This document shows positions 26,030-38,333 of a stretch of 64,000 nucleotides of DNA, piece after piece. The stretch is from Rotaria socialis. Its lineage: Eukaryota; Rotifera; Eurotatoria; Philodinida; Philodinidae. Location of the stretch: assembly GCA_905331475.1 (NCBI GenBank), contig CAJNYU010003162.1, positions 68,226 through 132,225 of the forward strand. Direction: 5' to 3'. A program made the position numbers and the translations under genes. Under the pieces are notes generated by a model. It had not been told where the DNA came from, did no database searches, and was given only the letters and a program-made list of their open reading frames with translations. Position 1 is the first letter of the stretch. Each line of letters starts with the position of its first letter.

Positions 26030-27399
26030 AGATATATTTGAAAGTTCTTCTTTTAAACTCTAGTATTCAACGATTAACAGTGCGCTGGTTTTATGAATCC
26101 TTTGAAAGCGTGTACGGGATCCAAATATGATATCTAACTATCGAACCCATCGAGAAAATCTGAAGAGACTTTGGAGTTTCCTTACTTTCGTCTATCATGA
26201 GTCAGATTTTGGATAATTTTGCGATATCATATTTCATTTAAGAACTGACTTTCATTGATAGATTTTTTAGGTTAAAACAGTTTTCTGTAGCTGATATTGC
26301 TTTTGGTTGCTTTTCAATATCTGTTGAGATAAAATACTTTAAAACAAAACCTTGGCTTGTACTAGTACCATTATCTTCATGTTTTTAAAGAACGAAAATC
26401 ATATATACTCAGTATAAAAGCCACTAAACATTACAGAAGCATTAATCGTAAAGAATGTGATGATATAAACAGTCAAGATAACATAAAAGAATTTTGAGTT
26501 TTCAATACTAAAAACATCACTTCTTATTCTTCTCATCGAACTCTATCGAAATACGAGTGTAAAGCAATAGCACTTATTACAAAAGCCAGAAAAAAAGGCA
26601 TAGGAACGTGAATATGGTAACAATACAAAAGACACATGATTAAACCAAATGCCAGAAAAAAGCACTATTATGAACAGAATTTCAAAAAAGTATAATAACA
26701 TATGAAAATGAAGGTTCTGTTCAACAGACTATAACGATTTCACTTCACTTGACGCAATCAATACATTCCTTATCAGTTGCTAATGCCATCTATAACAAAA
26801 TCTATGACTTTGGTTTTTATCCAATAGTTTTCAAACTTATATAGCAGAACAAAGATTGAAAAAATAAATAAATGCATTGGATGACAGTCACCATTCATTT
26901 GTTTATTGCGTTCGAATAAAACGGTTTACTTCTTAGTAAACCTTTTATTCTGAACAACGTATTTATTCGATGATTTTAAATGTATATGGCGTTTTCTTTG
27001 TAAGATTATTTCTTCGAGTATTTTTTTCAAATAAATGAATATCTTCTTGTTATCGTCATGTGATGAAAACGAGCAAATTGAGTTGTGTTGTGAAAATTGC
27101 ATGAAATCTTGATGGCTATCTGTGAAGCTAACTAATAAGCCATTGTAAGGCCGTGCAAATAGAAATCAATTTGCTTTTTATTTTTCGAATTATTATTATT
27201 ACTGCCTTGCTTGAAGATTTTAATGCAATGTGCAGATATAAATATAAGCAAACATAGTAAAACTGAATGAACGGAGAAATTCTTTTCTTTTTAAACAATG
27301 AAATTTCTTTAGTAATCTGATGACGATAATAAAAGAAGAAATTTTAAGAGTGATTTAAATTTAGTTTTATACTTTTCAGATAGATTATTACCATACATT

Positions 27400-30300
27400 A
27401 TGCTACATAGAAATCATGGCAATGATAACATATATGCACGTAGTTTGAAAAGATCTGTTTCGGTAAGAAAAATATCAGTCACGTATATTTTCTAATACAT
27501 TTTGTACGTATTTTAGCCTGATCATTCGTTAATGGATTTACAGAAAACTAAAGTCGCTAAAATAGAGGTAAGAATGTGTTTCATTTGAATGATAGTTTTA
27601 ATAGATTATTTTAAAAAGCTGATGTGAAAATTCGTTTTCTCACGTAAATTTTATTCGTAATGATTCGTTTAGTATTTAAGGACTCATGAATATTAAGAGA
27701 ACTCAAAAGACATTTTCATTTATATGTTGATTTATTTCAGAGATACAAAATATCTTGTGGCAAAAAGAAATGGTGTTCTTTCTTTTTTTTTTATCTTCTC
27801 ACATGCAAGAATTTATTCTTTAGTATTAAAGTTAAAAAATTTCTGATAGTGACTCAATTTAGTAAACATATTTCACAGTAGAATACAGTTGATGAAAATT
27901 TTTCGTATTGTTTGTTCTACTTTAACCAATTGAAAGATTTCTCAAATTGAAGCAAATCAATACGAAATTCACAGATTCGAAACAATTCCAACAGTTTCCA
28001 TCTATCAGATTCATTGTGTTCATGAAAATAAATAGTATTTCAATAAGTTTATTGATTAAATAGAAGTGAGTTGAAATGGTAAGAAACTTCGATAGAATTG
28101 AAAATTCCCACTATCAATCACAAAGCATTCAATGATTACAGGAAACAAGTGCATTAAAAATAAAGTCGTACGGAAATCTTATTATCAGCCTAATATAAAC
28201 TTAAATCAGGAGTTACAATATTTTGAGTAATTTATTCTATAGTAAAGTCATACATATTTAGATCACTTTGATAGAGATGATCTCCTTGAAAATATTTATC
28301 TAAACAAAATAGTACGAATCTCTCATATGACTGTAAGCTTAGAATATCAATTTTCGAGAAATTTTTTAAAAGAGTATTTGCAAAATTTGTTTTCTATCAA
28401 ATTAAAAACTATAGTAACTAAATAATATATTGATATCACTTTCATCCAGTTTTTTTTATTACTAATTGTTCGATGTATCAAATTATTTCAATATTTTCCC
28501 TATTACATACTTGTATATGAGTTCAAATTGAATTTGTTTTCATCTGTGGTTTAAATTATAACATCGTCAGAAAGGAAAAATAAAATCTAAAAAAATTTGT
28601 TATTGTCTTGTGCTCAAGTTACATTTTGCTCTTCTCGTTAGTATAAATACACCTGTTGTTGTACGTCTTGAGAATCAACTGTTAACGTCTATTCAACGTG
28701 TATAAAATGCAATAGATCATATCATATTCGTTGTATCTCACTTATCAGTTAACATCTGATAGTATTTCGTCAAAATAGTTCTCAGCGTATATAAATGATC
28801 GATTTCTTTAAAAGACAATGTTAAATGGAACCATAGAGAAATACTGTTCATGCTATTGAAATTGTTGCACAATCTAAACAGGACCTTTTTCAATCGTGTT
28901 GTATTGCGAAAAACTAGATCTTGCCTAGCTATGTGCTTCATATTCGCTGTTTTAAACCTCGATGGTTTCTTTTTATCTGCACGATATGTTTTCTTTTCGT
29001 CGAACAGAATACGGAGGAAAATAAATTCAATTAGCAACTTACTTTTCGTTTCTCTTTTTCCGATGTTTTGTAAATGTAGAGGAAAGCAAAGAAAAAACGA
29101 ATCGAGAAAGCGCAAGGAAAGAGAATGCTAGTTTGTATTCATGTCAGTGTGTATTTGTCCGATCGGTCAAATAAATGAATCGAAGCAAACATGAACGATT
29201 AAAAGTGAGAAACAAAATATTTTATTGGCTTAAGATAAAATTAAAATATTTTATATTTCTTCTATTTTTTTTCTATCCTTTGTTTAGTTACAAAAAAATG
29301 GTGGTAATAAAGAAAATCTCATTAAACGAACACAATCTGGTAAGATATTAAATTAAAAGAACTACTTCTTCTACACACAATTATGTTGTGGTATATTTTA
29401 TTCATTACTGATTATTTGCATATTAGACATGGCACCCTAAGGAATAAATCGATATACTCTATCGTATTCAATAGTAAAAAGAGAACAAATAGATATCATA
29501 TATAAAGTTCTAATAAGAAAATAGAATGAGTTCAAAGACTTCAGAGATTTTTTTAAATACATTAATAAATAACAATTATCAATGGATTAGTTCATATCAG
29601 TGCAATGACATGAAAATAAAAAGTATAAAACGGTCATCGACATAATATCCTCAGCTAAGTTTGGTATGAGAAGAAGCTCGATGAATTATGCAAGCACTTG
29701 GTCATAAATAGTACTTGAGAATGAACTTTTAAAGCAGTCTCAGATGTTTTATTCTAACTATGAGTTTTATCTTTGATATCTAAAACAAAGTAATTCGAAA
29801 AAAAGCTTGATCTGTATCAGAATATTATTGAATATGCTTGAAAAAGCTATTCAGGTAGTAAAGAACTATTTGATATATAATATACTATCTGGTAGAAAAT
29901 GTAACGATTGAGTACAATATTCCTGATTAATTTATGACTTTCATGGTGTGGTTTATTCATTATTTTGAAAGTAGAGGCTGCACTGTATTATCTATCGGTC
30001 TAATACAGTTCATTTGAGTTTGAGCGCTACATTACTATTATTTATGGTAACTTTTGAATATATTCTTATAAAATAAATAAACTGAATTTAGAAATGGTAT
30101 TGGCTAAAGATTCTTCATTGACAATTGTGAATAAATCGGATTCTGATGATATTCCATGTTATCAATCTCATCCATTATGGTCAAATATGATGACAAAAAC
30201 ATTTGATAAAACATATAATTATTATTTAAATGTTCTTGACTCTCATCCATCTATTACCACTAAAATGCGAAGTGTTTTATTTGATTGGTTAATTGAAGTA

Positions 30301-31543
30301 AAATATCTTCGAAAATAAAATACACAATCAATTTTTTTTCTGTTTCATTTTAAAGGTTAGTGAAGTTTATCAGCTTCATCGTGAAACTTATCATTTATCT
30401 ATTGCTTATGTTGATCAATATTTATGTAATACCAGTAGTTTGCTAAAAAATAAGTTTCAATTACTTGGTATAACATCGCTGTTTGTTGCAGCAAAAATTG
30501 AAGTAAGAAAAAGGTTTCTTTTGATATGTTTTGTTTTCATTTAAAATTTTAAGGAAATTTATCCACCAAGATTATCTGATTTTGCTTATGTTACTGATAA
30601 TACGTGTTCAGAAGAAGATATTTTGGATATGGAAATAGATTTAATGAATGTAAGAAAAAGTCTTTTTCTTAATCGCTATTAAAAGAAATTTAATTAATAA
30701 ATTTAAAGACATTAAATTGGTATATTAATCCAATAACATCTATAAGTTGGCTATTAATTTATCTTCAAGTCGACTATGAAATGAATTACGTATTAAATAA
30801 GAATCATTCATCAAAAAAAAAACGACGATTATCATTTTCAAACAGTGAAATTCTTCGAAGTTCTAAATTAACTAATGCTCATCGATCAAAAGACTTTCTT
30901 CAAATATTTCTTTTAGCTGTTCGAGTAAATTCAGATTATTTTCCAATAATTTTAAGAAAAACATCATAATTTATGATTAATTTAGTTGCTTGATTTATGC
31001 TCACTTGATATTGAATGTAGTCAATATTCCAAACATGTACTAGCAGCATCATCTATTCTTTTATATAAATCACATTGGCCAATTCAAGAAATAATAGGTA
31101 AAATGCAATTTTTTTTTGATTCATGACCATTATTTTTTGATGATTTATTCAAATGATTAGGTCTAAACAATAATGAAATTTCCAAGTGCCAACAATGGAT
31201 GAAACCTTTTCATGAAGTTCTTTCAGGATCATTATCATATCAATCTGTTCGTTCATCATCATCGGTACCCGATAGTGAAACATATTCTATTCAGATACAT
31301 AACATTTCAATGGATTTACTCGTAAAAAAGTTTTTAATTAATATAAAATAATTTTTTTAAATTAAACATTTTTCTTCCAAGGCCAATGTTTATGAAAAAC
31401 GTGCAAAATTTGTATCGTCATTAATGAATAATCGACCTTTTCGCGATCTTGTGAATCATCTTTCTTCGTCATCAATAATATTAGGATCACAAAAAACTGA
31501 AGACGAACAACAGCAAATGAATGATGTAACTGTTATTGTATAA
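27400..31543 (+). CDS. CCNE: Cyclin E
   Basis: Ten exons: 27400-27462, 27517-27567, 29288-29339, 30092-30297, 30356-30502, 30554-30649, 30709-30924, 30986-31097, 31161-31321, 31382-31543; 421 residues. The cyclin box has the CDK-contact motif MRSVL (114-118), DWLIEVSEVYQLHRETYHL, AAKIEEIYPPRLSDFAYVTD and LNWYINPITSISWLLIYLQV. This pattern separates cyclin E from cyclins A and B. Family role: activates CDK2 for G1/S entry in the nucleus. A Lys/Ser-rich insert of about 35 residues (about 230-265, with basic KKKRR) lies between the two cyclin folds. The N-terminus carries a KEN tripeptide (46-48) and an SPDHS motif (21-25). I see no C-terminal TPxxS degron like the human one. Introns 2 and 3 are 1,720 and 752 nt; the rest are about 50-65 nt. 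ATG 30094 is an alternative shorter start. Confidence 0.92.
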
Positions 31544-32206
31544 TTTTAGCCGATGAGAAAATCAGATATGTCATTTTCGTTTTTATTTATTTTGCTAAAC
31601 AAAATAAGAAAATAATTAATGCATTAAATAAGTCAGATACTATATATAGAATTTAATAGAGATAATGATGTTAATAGTTTTTGTTTTTGAATTACAATTA
31701 TATGTTTTATAGGCTATTTTCTTTCTTTAAAAAAGAATTTATATTCATTGTTCGTTTTTTCTTTTGTGTTTGTATGCATCAATTAAAGATTTTGTAGAAG
31801 AGGAAAGAATGTTAAGATTAACAATTCTAAGTATAAGCATGATGCTGATTACATTCTCATACAATTAAAGACGATTTTGTTACTTGTATATGTTTACGTT
31901 TTTTTTTTGTTAGACTCTTTTATGGCTAAACTGATTATGTCGATATATCTTGTTAATTATAAAAACAAAACTTATTTTAATTTAGTTTTAGAATTTATTT
32001 TAAAGTTTTCTTGTGTGAATAATAGTAATAAATAAATTGCACATAAAATTTTAGATCATAAAATAATATTCTTGTTACTGTTTCATGTTATATCGATGGG
32101 TACATCTCATATTAATTATTTATTTTGTTCATTTCGGAATGTCATACTGACTGCTTTTGTCCTTTCTAGATCTACACATATCTTTCTCTGAAAAACACCG
32201 TTCACG
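31544..32206. other. Intergenic between cyclin E and SERINC
   Basis: Cyclin E 3'UTR and SERINC promoter/5'UTR. A pyrimidine-rich TTTTGTCCTTTCTAG at about 32156-32170 precedes the SERINC start by about 36 nt and may be a 5' splice or spliced-leader acceptor. Nothing else recognised. Confidence 0.5.
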
Positions 32207-33990
32207 ATGGGTCTCTGTATTGGCTCTTTAGGCTCGTCAGTAGCATGCTGCTTTGGTAATGCATTTTGTTCACTTTGTTGTGCTGCTTGTCCATCATGCA
32301 AAGGTTCAACATCATCACGTATTGCTTATGGTCTTATTCTTCTTGGCGGCTTAATAACATCATGCATTATGTTAATACCCGGACTTGAAAAAACTTTAGC
32401 AAAAATTCCGGCATTATGTTCTGGCGGTTCAAAATTGGTAAATATACCATCAATACCGTCAATACCATCAATACCGTCAATGCCATCAATACCATCAATT
32501 CCATCAATACCTTCAATTGATTGTTCAAAAATTGTTGGATTTTTAGCCGTTTATCGACTTTCATTCGGAATGACGATATTCTTTTTTCTTTTATCACTTA
32601 TTGTAAGTATATTGAATAATGAAAATAAGAATTACCAATATATTTTCGTATCTAGATGATCAATGTTAAAACATCAAGAGATTTTCGAGCAAAAATTCAA
32701 AATGGATTTTGGGCATTCAAATTACTAATACTTATCGGTTTTGTAATTGCTGCCTTTTTTATTCCTAATGATGGTTTTGCTCATGCATTTATGGTTATTG
32801 GGTTAATTGGAGGATTTATGGTAGGTCAAAGATTAAGATTATTTGATTTTTGCAGAATTAATTTTAATCTCTATATTATAGTTTATTCTTGTTCAATTAC
32901 TTTTATCAATTGATTTTGTTCATTCGTAAGTTTTTAAAAAGAATTTCTCGAATACTTAAAACCTGATATAATTAATTATTTAGATGGAATGAATCATGGA
33001 TTGAACGTGTCGAATCTGGCTCAAAAAAACATCTGTGGGGCTTATTATTTTTTACTGCATTATTCTATGGAATATCTCTCACTGGCATCATACTTTTTTA
33101 CATTTATTATGCTCCGGATCGTAGTGTCTGCCGTTTACATACGTTTTTTATATCATTTAATTTATGTTTATGTTTGATTTTGTCGATAATATCAATATTA
33201 CCTAAAGTAAAAGAATATAATGCATCAATTGGTTTACTTCAATCATCGTTCGTTAGTCTTTATGTTATTTATTATACATGGTTGGTTCATTTTCTTTTAT
33301 TTGCATTAAATTTTGTATAAGAAATAAAATATTTTATTTTTTTTCTTTTTTGTTAATGCTTAGGTCAGCAATGAGCAGTAATCCAGACCCACAGTGCAAT
33401 CCAAGTATTCGTGCAATATTCGATCCAAAAAATTCAACTTCAACACCAAGTCCTCCTCCAACAAGACAACAAAATATATTTGACCCAATAACAATAATTG
33501 GTTTAGTTATGTTTGGTATTGCACTTTTCTATTCGGTTTTTACAACATCACGTAATAATCGTGCAAATAAATTATTTTTATCATCATCATCACCAGACTT
33601 CTCAACTATATTGGATGATACATCCATAGCAGATACTGGAGCAGCAATGGATAACGATGAAGAGAAATCTCATCAACATGTTTATGATGATGAACGTGGT
33701 TCAGTTTCATATAATTATTCTCTATTTCATTTTATGTTTGTACTTGCGACATTATACGCCATGATGACGTTAACTAAGTAATAGGAATTCTGTTTCTTTT
33801 TGACACGTTTTTTATTGATATATTTTTGTTCTTGCCTTCTAGTTGGTATCGACCAGCAAAAGATTTTAGTACATATAATAATAATTTGGCATCACTTTGG
33901 GTCAAAATAGTATCGAGTTGGATCTGTGTAGTTTTATATATTTGGACATGTGTTGCACCGGCTTTATTTCCTGATCGAGATTTTTCATAA
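32207..33990 (+). CDS. SERINC: SERINC-family membrane protein (serine incorporator/TMS1)
   Basis: Six exons: 32207-32602, 32656-32820, 32882-32925, 32984-33280, 33364-33777, 33843-33990; 487 residues, close to the family size, with about ten hydrophobic helices. Signature stretches: Cys-rich N-terminus, LIPGLEKTLAKIPALC, IVGFLAVYRLSFGM, QNGFWAFK, SWNESWIERV, YYTWSAMSSNPD.QCNPS, TTSRNNRANKL, SYNYSLFHFMFVLATLYAMM and SSWICVVLYIW. SERINCs are multi-pass proteins with lipid-scrambling activity, first described as aiding serine incorporation into phosphatidylserine and sphingolipids. Odd feature: the loop after the first helix contains eight tandem Ile-Pro-Ser units (residues 80-103, one reads Met-Pro-Ser) between Cys71 and Cys106, encoded by a 9-bp minisatellite. 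EXOSC7 starts 242 nt downstream. Confidence 0.94.
32447..32518 (+). repeat. 9-bp coding minisatellite (ATACCATCA)n in SERINC
   Basis: Eight tandem copies of a 9-mer near ATACCATCA keep the reading frame and encode Ile-Pro-Ser repeats. Copies differ mostly at silent third positions (CCA/CCG/CCT, ATA/ATT), with one ATG variant. Because the variation is mostly silent, the array does not look like a fresh slippage product. Confidence 0.9.
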
Positions 33991-34232
33991 ATACTGTGAA
34001 AACATTTACAATTATTTCCTTTATTGATGAAAACAACAAAGACAAAACGAAACATTTCTTTTTTTCTTTTTCCGTTGTATTGTACGTGTGTGCGTGTGTA
34101 TAGCTAGAATTCGAATAATTCATCAACAAAACAAATTAATTATTTATTTTATATATATATATATATATGCGTATAAATATACATATATGTTTTTCAATTT
34201 TAACTCTAATAAATGTAAATTTTTTGAAGATC

Positions 34233-37200
34233 ATGCCGCGAGTACCGATTGCAAGTGAAGATGAAAGAAAATTTATTGTTGATGGAATACAGGTACGATT
34301 TTTATAATTTTGATGCAATAATAAAACTAATAAAACAAAGCTTTTCACTGACACGTGGCATATTCCAATGGTATCTTGTTTATCTGTTGAAGATGATCAT
34401 TTACGAACAAACTCAAGAGAAAACTCAAAATTCCGTTGAACATTTCACCGAGTTATAGGATTGATATCTCAGTAGAGAATAGAAATTCAGATTTGTGGCA
34501 ATTTTTTTACAACAAATATTTAGTAACATCTCGAATGCTCTTCGGATTCAAATCGAAAGAATATAAATAAAATATCATTAGCAATAGTATAAATCAGCTG
34601 ATGGGTGTCGTATTCAGGTGTGTTTTCTAACTTCATTATATGATTGGTAGAGTTAATCATACGTTTATGTAATAGATATATTCTATTCTTATCTGTTTTA
34701 TTTTATTTCTTCAAATCACATTCAAACAAGAAAAGATATATAAAATTGAGCATCATTATTAGTTAGAAAGCTATTTTATTTTGCTTTCGCTCGATATAGA
34801 ATGATGTTTTACTGGCTCTATCTTCAGCTGAGATATTTTTAGTGGATGACTCTCTTTTAATCTCTATCTGTCGTAAAATAATTCTTCTCTTTTTGAGAAA
34901 TCATTTTACGAGTTGTTGTTGAAAGAAAAAAGGTTCGAACTATGCAAATGAAATTCTGAAAGTTCATCTTTTTTGAAAAATCTAAACTATAGACAGACAT
35001 TTTCATTTTAAGTCGATGGCTGAGTTAATTTACTAAACAACATTTTTTTGTGTTTAGTCAAATTTTCGAAACGATGGTCGTAATTGTCGTGCCTATCGTC
35101 CATTATTACTTGCTACTGATGTGATAACTACTGCCAATGGGTCATGTCTTCTTAAATTAGTAAGATTTCGTTTAATTAAATTTTATAAAAAACAAACAAA
35201 CAGAATAAATATCTTGTTAGGGTGGAACAGTTGTTATGGTTGGTGTTACATTTGAATTTAGTCGTGCAAGCCAAGAAAAACCAAATGAAGGTCGCATTGA
35301 AGCAACTGTAGATGGGTAAGTTTTTCCAATTATTTTCTCTGTTTATCGAAATCTAATAATTAAGTTTGCTGCTGTAGAATATATTTTTTCAATAATTTTT
35401 CTTCTTCCCGAATATCTGAATGAGTTTTATCAATCCATTTATCAATACTGCAAATCATTTTTTGATGAAAACGATGATAAATCATTTTTTGTATTTTGAC
35501 TATTGATGACCACTTAAAAACGAAAAGAAAACAAACATCAATATTTCTTTTTAAAGAAAATAAATTATAAAATATTTTTACTAAAATTTTATCTGTTGTT
35601 TTTGTGAAAAATGATTTCCCATCATTATTTTCATTAACTGTAATAAGTTCAATTAACTTATGAACACACATAGATGATTTTTGATTTGGCCAATTTTCAT
35701 ACCATTTCGTATTTAACTGTAATGGTAAAATATTCGGTTTTTTCGTCGACGAATTTCTTGTCGGATCCTCATCTATACGATAATCGTGTTTTTCATCTAA
35801 TCTCTCAGCAATATTAATTATTTCATATTCTTTTAAATATTTTATTTGTTCACTATTAAGCGGAAAATTTAATGGCGAATTATTATTTATAATCGATAAA
35901 TTATTATTTATGTAATAACTTTGTATAATAATACGTATATAATAATCAGTATTTTCAATAATTGTCAATGTATATGGCCAATTATCCCATGAATATTCAT
36001 CTAACATAAGATCAGTTTTAGGTTTAGAAAATAATACTTCCAGAAATTTAGGCGTTTGATCTTTAATATTATATTTTTTATGTGTTACTATTGTCGATGA
36101 TGTTATATTATTTTTTAATTCTAAAGGAATTTTTTCATTGATCATATTTAAACGTTCCTGTTCAGTTATGTTATCATAAGTTTTTATACATGTTGTACAT
36201 GTTTTCAAAGTTTCTTTAAGCAATTCGATTTCCGTCCATTGTTGACCAAGCCGATATTCATCCAGAGTTAAAGGAATCGGAATACGATATTCTTTTAGTC
36301 TCATTTCAATTGTTTTTATTTTGAGAAAATAGTTTTAGCTATAACCGCGCGCATATTATTATTTATTTTAGAAGTGGCTGTCGATCATTGAGGATATTTG
36401 GAAGACATCGGAGACAGTATACAAAACAAATAGCCAGAAGTCTTAATTATATACTTAACAATTCAAAATGTTTTGACTTAAGTCAATTATGTGTGGTTAA
36501 AGGACATCATTGTTGGCTTGTTCATGTTGATATATCTGTACGTATGTAGTTTTACCCAGAATTATCACTCTAACTTTCATCTATTATTTGTTCTAATCTG
36601 ATAAATATATTTCGTTAACTTTTTCATTAGAATCATTTATTCGATCGTTTGAACTTGTTCTATCAAGTTCACTCTTATTTCAGTCATATATACAAATCTT
36701 AATAGTCAAATAGTCTTGTTTTGCATATGCTTATAAAAATTGATTTTCTTCTGTGAAAATTTCTCTTCAAAAAGAAATCTTTCCGAGTGTTCCACTATGT
36801 CAAAAAGTATGATGTTTTCAATCTAGACTTTAATTGTAGCCAAGCAAGTGATTTTTAGAAGCGCAAAACTAATGTTCGTGTAACTCTTCTAAAATTTTCA
36901 ATTAGAACATTTGAAAACTAGATGCATTTTAATATAATAATCTTTATTTCTACTTTCAAGTTTCCAAAAATTTAATGATTATGAAGAAATTGGTCTGTTT
37001 CGTTCGACGTATTCTTACTTCTAGAGAATTTTCTAATTTGACCAAATTGTTTTTTTTTTGTGAGAAGGGATTTAATGTTAACATATCATCGGATAGAAGA
37101 GCATGATGTGAAAAAATATTTGTTTATCATGAGAAATTGCGTTATTCAGATGGAAAAAAAGTTGACTGTTAGTAAGATTTAAAAGATTATATTCATCTAT

Positions 37201-38333
37201 TGATGTTTGAAATAAAAACGACAGTATTCTAATGGCAATTGAAATCTATATGGGTTTAATAAAGCAAGAATTCTTCGAATGATTTTAGTTAATAAATAAA
37301 TTCAAACTAATGATCTATATGTATAGATTTTAATGCTCATAAATCAGGTAATACTCTTGTTTTTATGATTGCAATCGATCAGTCATTCAAAATATCATTA
37401 TACATTGTTTCAACATATTTGAAATACTCAATCTCCAGCATAGATTAGTTTATTTTTCTAGAGAAATAATATTCAAGGAGAAATATTAATAGCATCGAAG
37501 TTGATCTTAGAGTTATACATACGTATATATTGAGAATGATTTCTAATTGAGAGCTCGATTTTATTTGTAAATTTTCTTATTTAATTTTGTGTTTTAAAAG
37601 GTTCTGCGATATGAAGGAAATCTTCATGATGCATGTTCATTTGCAATGAAAGCAGCACTTAGTGAAACAAAGTATAAAATTCATATAAATAACATAGAGA
37701 AACTATTAATTTCTAATGGCAAGATATTTAATTTTATTATAGAGTTCCTGCTTTAAAAGTGGTTCATGATGAAGAGACGAATGAAGTTTCAGTCGACGTT
37801 TGTGATGATCCATATGAATATGGTGTTCTTGATGTATCGAAATTACCTTTACTGATTACTGTTGGACAAGTATGTGAAACAAAATTTAAAAAAACATACA
37901 AATTATTATTGATATAATTAATTTAGATAAATGGAGTTCATACTGTTGATACAACAATCAAAGAAGATTCAGTTACTTTAGCAAGGTATTATTATTTTCC
38001 ATCTTCTACTTTCTTTTGTTGTAGTTGCCTTTTTTAAATTTAGAATAACTTACGGTATAATACCATCCGGTTCTATTGTTTATATGAATAAAGATGGTGG
38101 GGGTAGTCTCGATTTACTAAATATCCGTTCCATGACAAAAGTATGCTTTATTTAACAAAAATAATTATTTAATAACTGTTTGTGACATGTCATTTTTATT
38201 AAAGATTGCTAGTGAGATTGGACCACAACTGAATGAATTATTAATGAAAAAAGTTCAATTAAGTAAAGACAAACAAGCTTCATGGGGGCATGCTAATGAA
38301 CGACTCCTTTTTGACGATGATAATTTCGTCTGA
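34233..38333 (+). CDS. EXOSC7: Exosome complex subunit RRP42/EXOSC7
   Basis: Nine exons: 34233-34292, 35058-35159, 35221-35315, 36372-36537, 37601-37671, 37743-37869, 37927-37985, 38044-38140, 38205-38333; 301 residues, close to the human protein's size. RNase PH-fold features in order: the N-terminal helix ending FIVDGIQSNFRNDGR, LLKLGGTVVMVGV, QEKPNEGRIEATVD, KGHHCWLVHVDISVL, YEGNLHDACSFAMKAALSET, DDPYEYGVLDVSKLPLLITV and GGGSLDL. It is a structural ring subunit of the RNA exosome in nucleus and cytoplasm, and like its orthologs is expected to lack catalysis. Three introns are long (765, 1,056 and 1,063 nt). The 1,056-nt intron (35316-36371) is almost filled by a PITP gene on the other strand. 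AATAAA lies at 38357-38362. Confidence 0.92.
35360..36304 (-). CDS. PITPNA-like: Class I phosphatidylinositol transfer protein, nested in an EXOSC7 intron
   Basis: An open frame of 314 codons on the minus strand starting at ATG 36304. It opens MRLKEYRIPIPLTLDEYRLG (family: MLLKEYRVILPVSVDEYQVG). It keeps THK (Thr74, Lys76; headgroup-binding Thr/Lys of PITPs), TPKFLEVLF, WDNWPYTLTI, EEDP-like DEDPTR, MCVHKLIEL and the C-terminal helix IDKWIDKTHSDIREEEKLLK. Family role: exchange of phosphatidylinositol and phosphatidylcholine between membranes. A 126-nt segment (35513-35638) begins GT, ends in a pyrimidine tract plus AG, contains no in-frame stop and codes 42 residues absent from the family. 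Removing it gives 272 residues, the usual length. It is therefore probably an intron. The WW membrane-insertion pair is reduced to one Trp. Only 44 nt (3') and 67 nt (5') separate it from EXOSC7 exons. Confidence 0.85.
   Translation of the reverse strand: MRLKEYRIPIPLTLDEYRLGQQWTEIELLKETLKTCTTCIKTYDNITEQERLNMINEKIPLELKNNITSSTIVTHKKYNIKDQTPKFLEVLFSKPKTDLMLDEYSWDNWPYTLTIIENTDYYIRIIIQSYYINNNLSIINNNSPLNFPLNSEQIKYLKEYEIINIAERLDEKHDYRIDEDPTRNSSTKKPNILPLQLNTKWYENWPNQKSSMCVHKLIELITVNENNDGKSFFTKTTDKILVKIFYNLFSLKRNIDVCFLFVFKWSSIVKIQKMIYHRFHQKMICSIDKWIDKTHSDIREEEKLLKKYILQQQT

Larger units (their letters stand above)
21067..27399. other. Gene-poor region between the tail-anchored gene and cyclin E
   Basis: About 6.3 kb without a convincing exon. 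It contains a short hairpin near 22364-22427 (arms with GAGTGTGGGTGTG), and the 647-bp foldback element at 25375-26021. The stretch 21080-21320 is CT-rich on the plus strand and may be the promoter/5'UTR of the minus-strand gene. Confidence 0.5.

Noticed and set aside
28738..29131. Overlapping open frames of 125 codons (minus) and 93 codons (plus) inside cyclin E intron 2
   Set aside because: They overlap on opposite strands, have no recognisable domain and no splice context. A long intron can contain such frames by chance.
32367..32597. Minus-strand frame opposite SERINC exon 1
   Set aside because: Shadow of the Ile-Pro-Ser coding minisatellite; the plus-strand gene explains it.
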